Origin: AAA164-E04 sp964342825
GTDB lineage: Bacteria > Verrucomicrobiota > Verrucomicrobiia > Limisphaerales > AAA164-E04
DNA: 64,000 bases
Assembly (NCBI GenBank): GCA_964342825.1
Contig: CAYFHO010000012.1
Coordinates: 1-64,000, forward strand
Direction of reading: 5' to 3'
The translations under genes were made by a program, and so were the position numbers. Shown here piece by piece: positions 1 to 7,568 of this stretch (positions within the stretch are counted from its first letter, which is position 1; every line of letters starts with the position of its first letter). The notes below the pieces were generated by a model, which was given only the letters and a program-made list of their open reading frames with translations, had not been told where the DNA came from and did no database searches.

Positions 1-1036
1 GAACAGAATTGATCGTGCTCAAGAACGCGTACAGAGAAGTGGATTTACCGGAACCTGTTGGCCCTGTCACCAGGATGATTCCGTGGGGTTTGACAATCAG
101 CTCACGCAGAGCGGCCTCGTGATCCGGGTCAAATCCAAGTTTGTCCAAACTCAAAAAGATCTTTCCACGCGTCAAAAGTCGAAGTGAAACACTCTCCCCA
201 TAAACCGTAGGCACCGTTGAGACACGTATGTCTATTTCCTCACCCTTGATTCGGACGTTGATACGGCCGTCCTGTGGGAGTCGTTTCTCAGCGATATCCA
301 TGCCGGCCATGACCTTGACACGTGAGATGAGGGCCGATTGAAAACGTTTCAACTGAGGAGGCATGGGAGCCTGGTGAAGAATGCCATCCACGCGATATCG
401 GATGCGCAGTTCGTCCTCAGCGGGTTCAAAATGAATGTCCGTGGCCCGATCCTGAAAAGCTTCCCAGATGATCTGGTTCATGAACTTGATGACGCTGGCC
501 TCCTGATCTCCATCAGTGATTTCTTTATCTTCACTGACAATCAATTCCAGAGGTTCGTCTTCTTCGAGTTCATCCAAAGTCTCAGCTCCCACACCGTAGT
601 ATCTTTTCAGAGCTTTTTCGATTTCAGACTTTGGAGCCAGGCCAAACTGAATGGGGCCACCTGCTTCGTATTGAGCGGCATTGATCAGTCCGGGTTCGAA
701 GGGGTTGCTGACAGCGATGCGCAACTCTCCATTTTCATCCGACACGGGGATGATATTGTATTGGAAAGCCACTTTGGTCGAAATACGGGCCCGGACTTCA
801 GGTGGGACTCCCAAGCCCTGCAAGTCGATGAAAGGCCAGTCAAGAGTCTTGGCCAACTGCTGCAGGAATTGTTCCTCCGTAATGCCCTTTTCTCTGGAAA
901 AAAAAGTCAGCAATGAGTCATCCGAACCGCCTTCGACTGCGGTTCGCCACTGCTTGCCCCACGTTTCAAACTCCTCCGGCGTGACCAGAGAGGCCTGATT
1001 AAGAAGCGTTTTGATGGATAAAAAAGGCGCTGCCAT
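1..1036 (-). CDS. Type IV pilus / type II secretion assembly ATPase (PilB/GspE family), 5' part only
   Basis: The gene is cut by the window edge: its start codon is at 1036 and about 345 codons are visible on the minus strand. The N-terminal about 170 residues resemble the MshEN/GspE N-terminal domain. Next comes the ATPase N2 subdomain, with the motifs DIHFEP, RYRVDG and KRLPQDGR. The Walker A box GPTGSGKST lies near the window edge (about nt 25-55). Order and spacing match the secretion ATPases that drive pilin or pseudopilin assembly from the cytoplasmic face of the inner membrane. The Walker B, Asp and His boxes and any zinc motif lie outside the window, so PilB cannot be told from GspE. 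The prepilin peptidase at 48076-49233 would process the substrates of this machine. It is divergent from purU. Confidence 0.93.
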   Translation of the reverse strand, partial: MAAPFLSIKTLLNQASLVTPEEFETWGKQWRTAVEGGSDDSLLTFFSREKGITEEQFLQQLAKTLDWPFIDLQGLGVPPEVRARISTKVAFQYNIIPVSDENGELRIAVSNPFEPGLINAAQYEAGGPIQFGLAPKSEIEKALKRYYGVGAETLDELEEDEPLELIVSEDKEITDGDQEASVIKFMNQIIWEAFQDRATDIHFEPAEDELRIRYRVDGILHQAPMPPQLKRFQSALISRVKVMAGMDIAEKRLPQDGRINVRIKGEEIDIRVSTVPTVYGESVSLRLLTRGKIFLSLDKLGFDPDHEAALRELIVKPHGIILVTGPTGSGKSTSLYAFLSTINSV

Positions 1037-1173
1037 GTATTTCTCTACTTGCCTCTAAAAACGCTGCAAAATAGGGAAAGTTGCGACACAGGTCAAAGGA
1101 AATGCAGAATATCCCTCAAGCTCGGGTGTTATTGCTTGATTCCACTTCCTTTTAAAGGCTCAAATGGGGTCCT

Positions 1174-2025
1174 ATGGCCTCACTTAGAGTTGGTACCATT
1201 ACTGTTATTGGCAAGGATAAAACAGGTGTGATTGCACGTGTTACGAATTTCTTATTCGAACATGGTGCGAATATTGAGGCGCTGGAAGAACAAGTGACTC
1301 GTGGTCAGTTCAGCATGACATTGCAGGCGAGCTGGCCGGAAAGTCGTTGGGCACCCAAGATGATCAAGGCGGGGCTGGCTGATTTGGGACGGTCCCTGGC
1401 GATGGAGATATCGGTGAATTTCAATCCGGTCCATACACGTCAACGTATGGCTGTCTTTGCCTCCCTCGAATCCCATGCGCCCCAGGGATTGTTGGAAGCG
1501 GTGGACAAGGGCACTCTCAAGGCGGATCCGGTGATCATGGTTTCCAACCATCCTTCGATGAAGAAACTCGCCAGAAAGCACCAAGTGCCTTTCCGACAAG
1601 TCCAATGGACAAATCGTAAACAGGCTGAGGAGGAAACGCTTAAGTTGATGGAAAAACATCAGGTCGACTTCATCGTTCTGGCCCGATTCATGAAAATCTT
1701 GTCACCTACTTTCGTTTGGCATTTCAAGAACCGGATCATCAATATTCACCCTTCTTTGCTTCCAAGTTTTCCCGGACCTCAGGCGTATCGCCAAGCCTAC
1801 GAGCATGGGGTGAAAATAGCTGGTGTGACCGCTCATTTCGTCAATATGCACCTTGATGAAGGCCCGATCATTGCCCAGGAATCATTCTCCATTCAACCCA
1901 ACATGACTCTGAAAGATGTGGTGGCCAAGGGGCAAAAGATGGAAACCAAAGCATTGATTCGTGCGGTGAAACTTTTCTTAAGCAAGCGTTTGGACGTCCA
2001 TTGGGGGACGGTGAAAGAGGTTTGA
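1174..2025 (+). CDS. purU: Formyltetrahydrofolate deformylase PurU
   Basis: This 283-residue protein has the usual PurU length (about 280). Residues 6-80 form an ACT regulatory domain (start TITVIGKDKTG). Residues 90-280 form a formyltransferase-fold catalytic domain. The catalytic triad of the GART/PurU family is visible as N190 and H192 in NIHPSLLPSFPG and D228 in HLDEGPI. PurU hydrolyses 10-formyl-tetrahydrofolate to formate and tetrahydrofolate, balancing one-carbon pools and feeding formate to purine synthesis. The ATG at 1174 follows a purine-rich GGGG. It is the first gene of a tight plus-strand run, and the next gene starts one base after its stop codon. Confidence 0.95.
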   Translation: MASLRVGTITVIGKDKTGVIARVTNFLFEHGANIEALEEQVTRGQFSMTLQASWPESRWAPKMIKAGLADLGRSLAMEISVNFNPVHTRQRMAVFASLESHAPQGLLEAVDKGTLKADPVIMVSNHPSMKKLARKHQVPFRQVQWTNRKQAEEETLKLMEKHQVDFIVLARFMKILSPTFVWHFKNRIINIHPSLLPSFPGPQAYRQAYEHGVKIAGVTAHFVNMHLDEGPIIAQESFSIQPNMTLKDVVAKGQKMETKALIRAVKLFLSKRLDVHWGTVKEV

Positions 2026-2026
2026 T

Positions 2027-2440
2027 ATGGGGGTCGGTCGCATCATCCGTCGTATCTGGGCTGTTGTGGGAAGAATCCTTTTGTACGGATTGGCGACCGT
2101 TATTGCGTTGAATATTTTCTTTCATTGGCAGATGAAACAAAGGGGAAGGCAGTGGCGCGGTGGCGGAGGTGGTGGATGGCGCGGAAACCGTGAGCCCGCA
2201 CATCGAACGGTTCCAAGGATTAATTCCGAGTATGACCTTTCCATCCGGCAACAAATTGAGAATTATCCACTCAACATATGCCTCGTGGATGGCAACGCAC
2301 TTGATCACTTTGGCCATTCAGTGGATTATGATCACCGAGGCATGGTTGTTAGGCTTTGCTGTGAGGATTGTCTGCGGGATTTTCGAGCGGATCCGACCCA
2401 TTATTCCAAGAAGCTGATTGAAGCTTCCCTGAGCAAATGA
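2027..2440 (+). CDS. Membrane-anchored TRASH/YHS-like metal-binding protein
   Basis: This 137-residue protein has one membrane segment (about residues 12-33), then a glycine/arginine-rich linker (41-55), then a small domain with C85, C111, C112 and C115. The pattern CLVDGNALDHFG, then V-D-Y, then RLCCEDC and a D-F-x-x-D-P ending resembles YHS/TRASH-type metal-binding modules. In other proteins these bind copper or other soft metals. A role in metal sensing or delivery at the membrane is inference. The spacing to purU (1 bp) and the Fe-S genes downstream suggest co-transcription. It might supply or sense metal for Fe-S assembly, but nothing in the sequence proves that. Confidence 0.7.
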   Translation: MGVGRIIRRIWAVVGRILLYGLATVIALNIFFHWQMKQRGRQWRGGGGGGWRGNREPAHRTVPRINSEYDLSIRQQIENYPLNICLVDGNALDHFGHSVDYDHRGMVVRLCCEDCLRDFRADPTHYSKKLIEASLSK

Positions 2441-2485
2441 CTTTCATTGCAATTTGGTGTGATAACGTTAGATTAATCTCAAAAA

Positions 2486-2872
2486 ATGATTGCCGGTAAA
2501 GTTCAGAAGAAAAGTGATGAAACGGTCATTCGCAAGGGCGATGAGCGTCTGATCAAGTTGACCTCCAGCGCTGCAGGAAAGGTATCCAAACTACTGCAAA
2601 GACAGGGGCGACCTGAAGGTGTTCTACGTGTTGCTGTGGTAGGAGGTGGCTGCTCCGGTCTACAATACAAGATGGATCTGCAGGATCGTCCAGCCAACAG
2701 GGACATTCTGGTTGTATCCGCAGGTGTTCAGGTCGTTGTGGACCCCAAAAGCGCTCTTTACGTCACAGGTTCAGAGCTGGATTATGCCGAATCCCTGCAG
2801 GATGGTGGTTTCAAGGTCAATAATCCGAATGCAGCGACCAGTTGCTCCTGCGGAGAAAGTTTCAGTGCCTGA
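2486..2872 (+). CDS. A-type iron-sulfur cluster carrier (IscA/ErpA family)
   Basis: This is a 128-residue protein, where the family is usually 105-125. It carries the three conserved cysteines of A-type carriers: C56 in GGGCSGLQY, and C120 and C122 in the C-terminal CSCGESF. These proteins accept or hold [2Fe-2S]/[4Fe-4S] clusters and hand them to apo-enzymes in the cytoplasm. The first about 20 residues are charged and not part of the fold, so a later start is possible. It is followed 21 bp later by hscB, the co-chaperone for cluster release. No iscS, iscU, hscA or ferredoxin gene is in this window. Whether it is IscA, ErpA or SufA cannot be decided from sequence alone. Confidence 0.92.
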   Translation: MIAGKVQKKSDETVIRKGDERLIKLTSSAAGKVSKLLQRQGRPEGVLRVAVVGGGCSGLQYKMDLQDRPANRDILVVSAGVQVVVDPKSALYVTGSELDYAESLQDGGFKVNNPNAATSCSCGESFSA

Positions 2873-2893
2873 TCCTGGCATCGATTCCGCTTC

Positions 2894-3508
2894 ATGAGTC
2901 AATCTGATTTTTTCCAACTCTTCGGGTTACCCTTTCAGCCTTGTGTGGATGAAAAGCTACTCAAGGAAGTTTATCTGAAACTTTCATCCTCCCTGCATCC
3001 TGACAAAACATCCGATGCCTCAAGCGTTGAACCTGGGCATCCGGATCCTGCTCTGATCAATGAAGCCCATCGCATCCTTTCGCATGCGCCTTCCAGATTG
3101 AAGCATTTTCTGACCATTCTTGACGGTTCAGCTCCAGGGAATCTCAAACAAGTGCCTCAAGAAATCGGTGATTTGTTCATGGAAGTTGGCGGGCTTCTTC
3201 AGAAACTGGACTCAGTTATCAAGGAAAAACCCGCGGAAGATGCTTCTGAACTGTCTCGTGTGCTTTTCCTGAAAAAAAGCATGGTATCTCGCCAACAGAC
3301 AGAAGCGATGCTAGATAAGATCCAATCCGGGATTCATTCCCTGCAATTGAAACTGGATTCAATCAATCAACTTTGGAGCAGAGAAAGTTCCAATGGGGAT
3401 GTCTCTTCGGAATTAACAGACCAACTGACCCAAATTTACCATGAATGGACTTTTCTGGATCGGTGGCAGAGTCAGTTGAGAGAACGACTTCTTGAATTGA
3501 CCGTTTGA
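2894..3508 (+). CDS. hscB: Fe-S cluster assembly co-chaperone HscB
   Basis: This 204-residue protein has an N-terminal J domain with the diagnostic HPD at residues 35-37 (SSSLHPDKTS). The INEAHRILSHAPSRLKHFL stretch is typical of HscB. A helical C-terminal domain (about 90-200) corresponds to the scaffold-binding HscB_C domain. HscB delivers the IscU scaffold with its cluster to the Hsp70 HscA and stimulates its ATPase. The pairing with the A-type carrier just upstream supports the call. The usual partner hscA is not adjacent, so the Isc genes are split in this genome. The start at 2894 overlaps no gene, and the SD is weak. Confidence 0.9.
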   Translation: MSQSDFFQLFGLPFQPCVDEKLLKEVYLKLSSSLHPDKTSDASSVEPGHPDPALINEAHRILSHAPSRLKHFLTILDGSAPGNLKQVPQEIGDLFMEVGGLLQKLDSVIKEKPAEDASELSRVLFLKKSMVSRQQTEAMLDKIQSGIHSLQLKLDSINQLWSRESSNGDVSSELTDQLTQIYHEWTFLDRWQSQLRERLLELTV

Positions 3509-3556
3509 TTCAATGCATTCTGGACCTTTGCGTTATTTAACCTACCTTTTCTGCAC

Positions 3557-4354
3557 ATGACGATATCTGACAGTTCACATCTTAAGATTGGAGATCGCAC
3601 TTTTCGATCCAGGCTACTGGCTGGGACAGGTAAGTTTTCCTCTTCCGAATTGATGCGTGACGCCTTGGCGGCGAGCGGAACTGAAATCGTGACCGTTGCT
3701 TTGAGAAGGGCTGATCTGACCGGGAAGCAAGATCCTTTTGCCAATATTCTTGAGTTCATTGATCCAGAAAAATATCTGCTGCTTCCCAACACAAGCGGAG
3801 CGATGAATGCCGAGGAGGCCGTTCGGTTGGCAAGATTGGCCGTCGCGGCGGGATTGCCACGATGGGTGAAATTGGAAATTCATCCTGATCCGCGTTATCT
3901 GTTGCCAGACCCTATCGAAACCCTCAAAGCAGCCGAGCAATTGGTCCAGGAAGGATTTACGGTGCTCCCTTACATCAATGCAGATCCAGTGCTTGCAAAA
4001 AGATTGCAGGAAGTTGGGACTGCTACCGTCATGCCCCTCGGATCGCCCATCGGTTCGAATCGTGGAGTGGTGACCCGTGATCAAATTCGGATCATCATCG
4101 AACAAGCTGAGGTTCCTGTTGTCGTCGATGCTGGACTGGGTGCTCCCAGTCACGCGGCGGAAGCAATGGAATTAGGTGCGGATGCGGTCTTGATCAATAC
4201 CGCCATGGCCGTCTGTGACGATCCGGTTCGAATGGCAAAGGCATTCCAGAAGGCAGTAGAAGCAGGTCGGGAAGCTTTTGAAATTGGGATGGCAGTGACT
4301 TCACAAACCGCTCAACCCACCAGCCCTTTAACCGCATTTCTTTCAGCATCCTGA
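3557..4354 (+). CDS. thiG: Thiazole synthase ThiG
   Basis: This 265-residue TIM-barrel protein has the family's usual length. The Schiff-base lysine is K105 in WVKLEI. The phosphate-binding motifs MPLGSPIGSNRG and DAGLGAPSHAAEAMELGADAV are clear. ThiG condenses 1-deoxy-D-xylulose 5-phosphate with dehydroglycine and ThiS-thiocarboxylate to form the thiazole of thiamine. thiS, thiF and thiH/thiO are not next to it, so the pathway is scattered. It sits 48 bp after hscB and ends 4 bp before the heptose kinase, so it probably shares their transcript. Confidence 0.96.
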   Translation: MTISDSSHLKIGDRTFRSRLLAGTGKFSSSELMRDALAASGTEIVTVALRRADLTGKQDPFANILEFIDPEKYLLLPNTSGAMNAEEAVRLARLAVAAGLPRWVKLEIHPDPRYLLPDPIETLKAAEQLVQEGFTVLPYINADPVLAKRLQEVGTATVMPLGSPIGSNRGVVTRDQIRIIIEQAEVPVVVDAGLGAPSHAAEAMELGADAVLINTAMAVCDDPVRMAKAFQKAVEAGREAFEIGMAVTSQTAQPTSPLTAFLSAS

Positions 4355-4358
4355 AACA

Positions 4359-5375
4359 ATGAGCCAACCGCTTCGACAAGACCGAGTCTCAGAAATCTTT
4401 TGTGAAGCCCAGAAGCAACGCGTCCTCGTTGTGGGGGATGTGATGCTGGACCAATTTATTTGGGGCAGTGTTTCTCGCATTTCCCCGGAAGCCCCTGTTC
4501 CTGTGTTGGATTTTCAACGAGAAAATTACATGCCGGGTGGTGCCGCCAATGTGGCACGTAATCTGACTTCCTGGGATATTCACACCTCCGCATATTCGGT
4601 CATCGGCAAAGATGACGCCGGGGAACAATTAAGTGATCAACTTGACCAGTGGGGAGTCAAGTGTTCCGGATTGATCCGATCCAAAGAGCGCAGCACTGGA
4701 CTAAAAACACGGATTGTCGCCCAGAGACAACAGATTGTGCGTGTCGATCGGGAACAAAAAGATTTGCTCAACGAAAACCTGACCTCTCGATTGCTTTCCA
4801 AAATTGAAAAAGCATTGACCTCGAAAGTGGCGGCTGTGGTGCTTTGTGACTATGGCAAGGGCATCGTGACACAAACTTTGCTGGATCGAATGGTTGAACT
4901 TTGCCGGGAACGGGGAATTTGGCTCAGCATGGATCCCAAGCCGGTTCGTACTCTTCGTCTGCATGGATTGTCCTTGATGACGCCCAACCGAAAGGAGGCG
5001 TTTGCTTTGGTTCAGAGAACCGAAACACCTGGACCGGATAATCCTCTGGAAGACACCGCATTGCTTGAAGTGGTGGAACTGCTGATGCACAAGGCCAATC
5101 CAGCCATGATGTTGGTCACCCTGGGGGAACACGGGATGTTATTGTGCCGGCGAAATCAAAAGCCCTTTCATATCCCGACCATGGCGAAGGAAGTTTATGA
5201 TGTGTCGGGTGCAGGGGACACTGCGATTGCTGCCTTTACCGTGGCAGTCGCTGGAGGGGCATCGCCTGTAGAATCTGCCGTCATCGCCAACCATGCAGCA
5301 GGAGTCGTTGTAGGAAAAGTTGGAACGGCGATCTCCAGCCTTCAGGAATTGTTGAGCACCTTTCCAGGATCATGA
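4359..5375 (+). CDS. rfaE1: D-glycero-beta-D-manno-heptose-7-phosphate kinase
   Basis: This 338-residue PfkB-family sugar kinase corresponds to the N-terminal half of E. coli HldE; no nucleotidyltransferase domain is fused. The PfkB signatures are PGGAANVARN (residues 59-68) and SGAGDTAIAAF, with the catalytic base at D287. It phosphorylates heptose 7-phosphate at C1 on the route to ADP-heptose for the LPS inner core. The next gene, overlapping by 4 bp, encodes the phosphatase for the following step, which fixes the assignment. The adenylyltransferase half (rfaE2) is not in the window. This points to a Gram-negative outer membrane with a heptose core. Confidence 0.94.
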   Translation: MSQPLRQDRVSEIFCEAQKQRVLVVGDVMLDQFIWGSVSRISPEAPVPVLDFQRENYMPGGAANVARNLTSWDIHTSAYSVIGKDDAGEQLSDQLDQWGVKCSGLIRSKERSTGLKTRIVAQRQQIVRVDREQKDLLNENLTSRLLSKIEKALTSKVAAVVLCDYGKGIVTQTLLDRMVELCRERGIWLSMDPKPVRTLRLHGLSLMTPNRKEAFALVQRTETPGPDNPLEDTALLEVVELLMHKANPAMMLVTLGEHGMLLCRRNQKPFHIPTMAKEVYDVSGAGDTAIAAFTVAVAGGASPVESAVIANHAAGVVVGKVGTAISSLQELLSTFPGS

Positions 5376-5926
5376 TTTCTTCCTCAAAAGCGGTGTTCCT
5401 TGATCGAGATGGGACATTGAATGTTGAAAAGTCCTACCTTTGTGATCCAGACCAGTTGACACTATTTCCGGAAGTCGTTCCTGCTTTGACAGACCTGATA
5501 GGATTGGGGTTCCGGTTGTTTATCGTTACCAATCAATCGGGAATTGGTCGCGGTTATTATACTTTGGACGATATGCACCGAGTGAATGCCCGGCTGGTTG
5601 AGAAACTCAGGCCGGAAGGGGTTGAATTCGACCACATTTACTTTGCTCCTGAATCTCCCGAAGAACCGAGTTATGGACGAAAACCTTCGCCTCGCTTCCT
5701 GAATGATGCAGCCCGAGATTTTCAAGTTCAACTGGATCAATCCTACATGATCGGAGACAAAATATCTGATCTACAATGTGGTGAAAATGCAGGTGTGAAA
5801 GCCTCCATCCTGGTCAGGACAGGTTACGGAACAGAGACCGAAGCCAAGCTGGGCTCCAATCCTCACGGCTGGTTGATCGCTGACCATTTACTGGACGCTG
5901 TCGAGTTGATTCGAAAGTCCATTTGA
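5372..5926 (+). CDS. gmhB: D-glycero-D-manno-heptose 1,7-bisphosphate 7-phosphatase (GmhB, HAD family)
   Basis: This is a 184-residue HAD-superfamily phosphatase. Motif I is D11-R-D13-G-T, motif II is the VTNQSGIGRGYY region, and motif IV is the MIGDKISDLQCGEN region. It removes the C7 phosphate of heptose bisphosphate. The start overlaps the kinase stop (ATGA), so the two are translationally coupled. In E. coli GmhB a zinc loop with Cys and His ligands follows the fourth strand. Here the matching stretch (about residues 92-112, APESPEEPSYGRKPSPRF) has no cysteine or histidine. This looks like a zinc-free version of the loop, while the catalytic Asp pair is intact. Confidence 0.9.
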   Translation: MISSSKAVFLDRDGTLNVEKSYLCDPDQLTLFPEVVPALTDLIGLGFRLFIVTNQSGIGRGYYTLDDMHRVNARLVEKLRPEGVEFDHIYFAPESPEEPSYGRKPSPRFLNDAARDFQVQLDQSYMIGDKISDLQCGENAGVKASILVRTGYGTETEAKLGSNPHGWLIADHLLDAVELIRKSI

Positions 5927-5975
5927 TTAGGTTGGAATTTTCCAATCTTGAATAGTTCAAGCCTGTTCTGTATGG

Positions 5976-7229
5976 ATGGGAACAAGAACCATGGTTTCAA
6001 CCACACAGACCACCGATATCGCAGGAGATACACTCAAGATCTCCAAAAAAGCCAATGCCGTCGTTGAGGATTTGGAAATCAAAGATGCGCAGTTGATCTT
6101 CAACACCATTTGGGCTGAACTGGAGCAGGAGAAAGGACCCGAGAATTTACGCTTCCCGAAGGAGATTATCCTCCTCGGAGGTGCGCCTGGATCAGGGAAG
6201 GGGACACACACCCGATTCATTCAAAAAGCACGGGGTCTTACTTGTCCGTCCATCATCGTCAGTTCCCTGCTCAACAGCCCTGAATCAAAAAAAATTAAAG
6301 ATTCTGGCGGTATGGTGGGTGACCGTGAGGTGATTGGGATCATACTCAGAAAACTACTGGAAAAAGACTATCGCGACGGAGCCATTCTGGATGGGTTTCC
6401 CCGAACCAAGGTTCAGGTAGAATGCCTCAAGGTGCTGGTTTCCAAAATGAAGGAATTGCGCGCTCGGTATTATGAAACACCCTTACGCATCTATTTTCGT
6501 CAACCTACCATTCACATCATGGTTCTTTTTGTGGATGAAAAAACCAGTGTTGACAGGCAAATCAAGCGTGGCCAACAGATTGCTGAGCACAATGAAGAAG
6601 TGAAGACGACCGGTGTAGGTGAAATCATCGAATTGCGCCCTACCGATCTTGATCCGGAAGCTGCCCGTAGACGTTATGCCGTATTCAAGGAACAAACCTG
6701 GGAAGCTCTTCAATCACTTAAGAAAACCTTCTTCTATCATTTCATCAATGCTCAGGGATCCATCCAGGAAGTTGAGCAGAATATTCTGAATGAAGTCCGC
6801 TACCAAAGTCTGCTGGAACTCGATCCCGAAACGTATGACAGTTTGAGAATCCTGCCCCTGGCCAGCGAGATTATTTTGCACGCAAGGCAAGATCTGGTGA
6901 AAAGATTGGACGGCTACGCACTCGAGCATTCGGATCTTTTTCATCAGGTGATCGAGTTGATTCAGGAAAAGATCCTGCCAATCGTCTTACGGCATGCCAT
7001 TTCCGGGCTTGCCAGTGTGAATTCTGAGGACAAGCTCCTGCACAATGACCTGGCGTTGGCCATGTTGATTGATATTTTTTCGGAGCGCGGGTTTCATGCG
7101 GTGGTAGACTTGCATCGCATCGAGATACCAGAACGTGTGGATTTAAAAACCGGATTGATACAATGCCGGGAGAAGAAGGTGTTTCGCATATCCATTCGAT
7201 TCCAGGGTTCCGAAATCCGACGAGGCTAA
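5976..7229 (+). CDS. Adenylate-kinase-like nucleoside monophosphate kinase with long C-terminal extension
   Basis: This 417-residue protein is about twice the length of adenylate kinase (about 215). Residues about 60-290 carry the kinase fold: the P-loop GAPGSGKGT (69-77), the nucleotide-binding motif DGFPRT, and a lid-like region with RQIKRGQ. Residues about 1-58 and 290-417 have no family I can name. The C-terminal part is helical, then ends in a short mixed segment. The likely reaction is phosphate transfer between ATP and a nucleoside monophosphate, but substrate specificity is uncertain. ATG at 5991 is an alternative start. It lies between gmhB and yacG in the same strand run. A dedicated housekeeping adk may sit elsewhere. 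Confidence 0.8.
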   Translation: MGTRTMVSTTQTTDIAGDTLKISKKANAVVEDLEIKDAQLIFNTIWAELEQEKGPENLRFPKEIILLGGAPGSGKGTHTRFIQKARGLTCPSIIVSSLLNSPESKKIKDSGGMVGDREVIGIILRKLLEKDYRDGAILDGFPRTKVQVECLKVLVSKMKELRARYYETPLRIYFRQPTIHIMVLFVDEKTSVDRQIKRGQQIAEHNEEVKTTGVGEIIELRPTDLDPEAARRRYAVFKEQTWEALQSLKKTFFYHFINAQGSIQEVEQNILNEVRYQSLLELDPETYDSLRILPLASEIILHARQDLVKRLDGYALEHSDLFHQVIELIQEKILPIVLRHAISGLASVNSEDKLLHNDLALAMLIDIFSERGFHAVVDLHRIEIPERVDLKTGLIQCREKKVFRISIRFQGSEIRRG

Positions 7230-7259
7230 TCTCTCAAATAAAACCACCCCATTTTCAAA

Positions 7260-7502
7260 GTGGCAGACAAACAAAACCTTCAAATCCATTGCCCAACCTG
7301 CCGGAAAAAGGGCAAATGGTTTCAAAGCGAGTACGGCCCGTTCTGCTCGAAGCGTTGCAAGTGGGTTGATTTGGGGAAATGGTTTGAGGAAGAAATGGTC
7401 ATTTCAGAAGAGCTTCGTCCCGACTTGTTCCAAGGTTACGGCGATCTGCCTCCTGGGACCTACCTCGATGACCCTGATCAGGATCCATATGGTCGACACT
7501 AG
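7260..7502 (+). CDS. yacG: Zinc-binding protein YacG family
   Basis: This 80-residue protein starts with GTG at 7260. It has the four zinc cysteines C11, C14, C29 and C33 (CPTC, then CSKRC), followed by WVDLGKWFEEE, the family signature. In E. coli YacG binds GyrB and inhibits DNA gyrase. That role is known for the family and is not shown by this sequence. The C-terminal tail is acidic and proline-rich. It closes the 1174-7502 run; after a 66 bp gap comes an unrelated secreted protein. Confidence 0.92.
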   Translation: MADKQNLQIHCPTCRKKGKWFQSEYGPFCSKRCKWVDLGKWFEEEMVISEELRPDLFQGYGDLPPGTYLDDPDQDPYGRH

Positions 7503-7568
7503 TTGAATCGACAGATCTTTCTTGATTCAAGCTTTGCACTTCTAGCCTGACTACTTACGATATCGGGC

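Noticed and set aside
3614..4153. 179-codon minus-strand frame inside thiG
   Set aside because: It lies fully within a certain thiG gene and has no recognisable domain.
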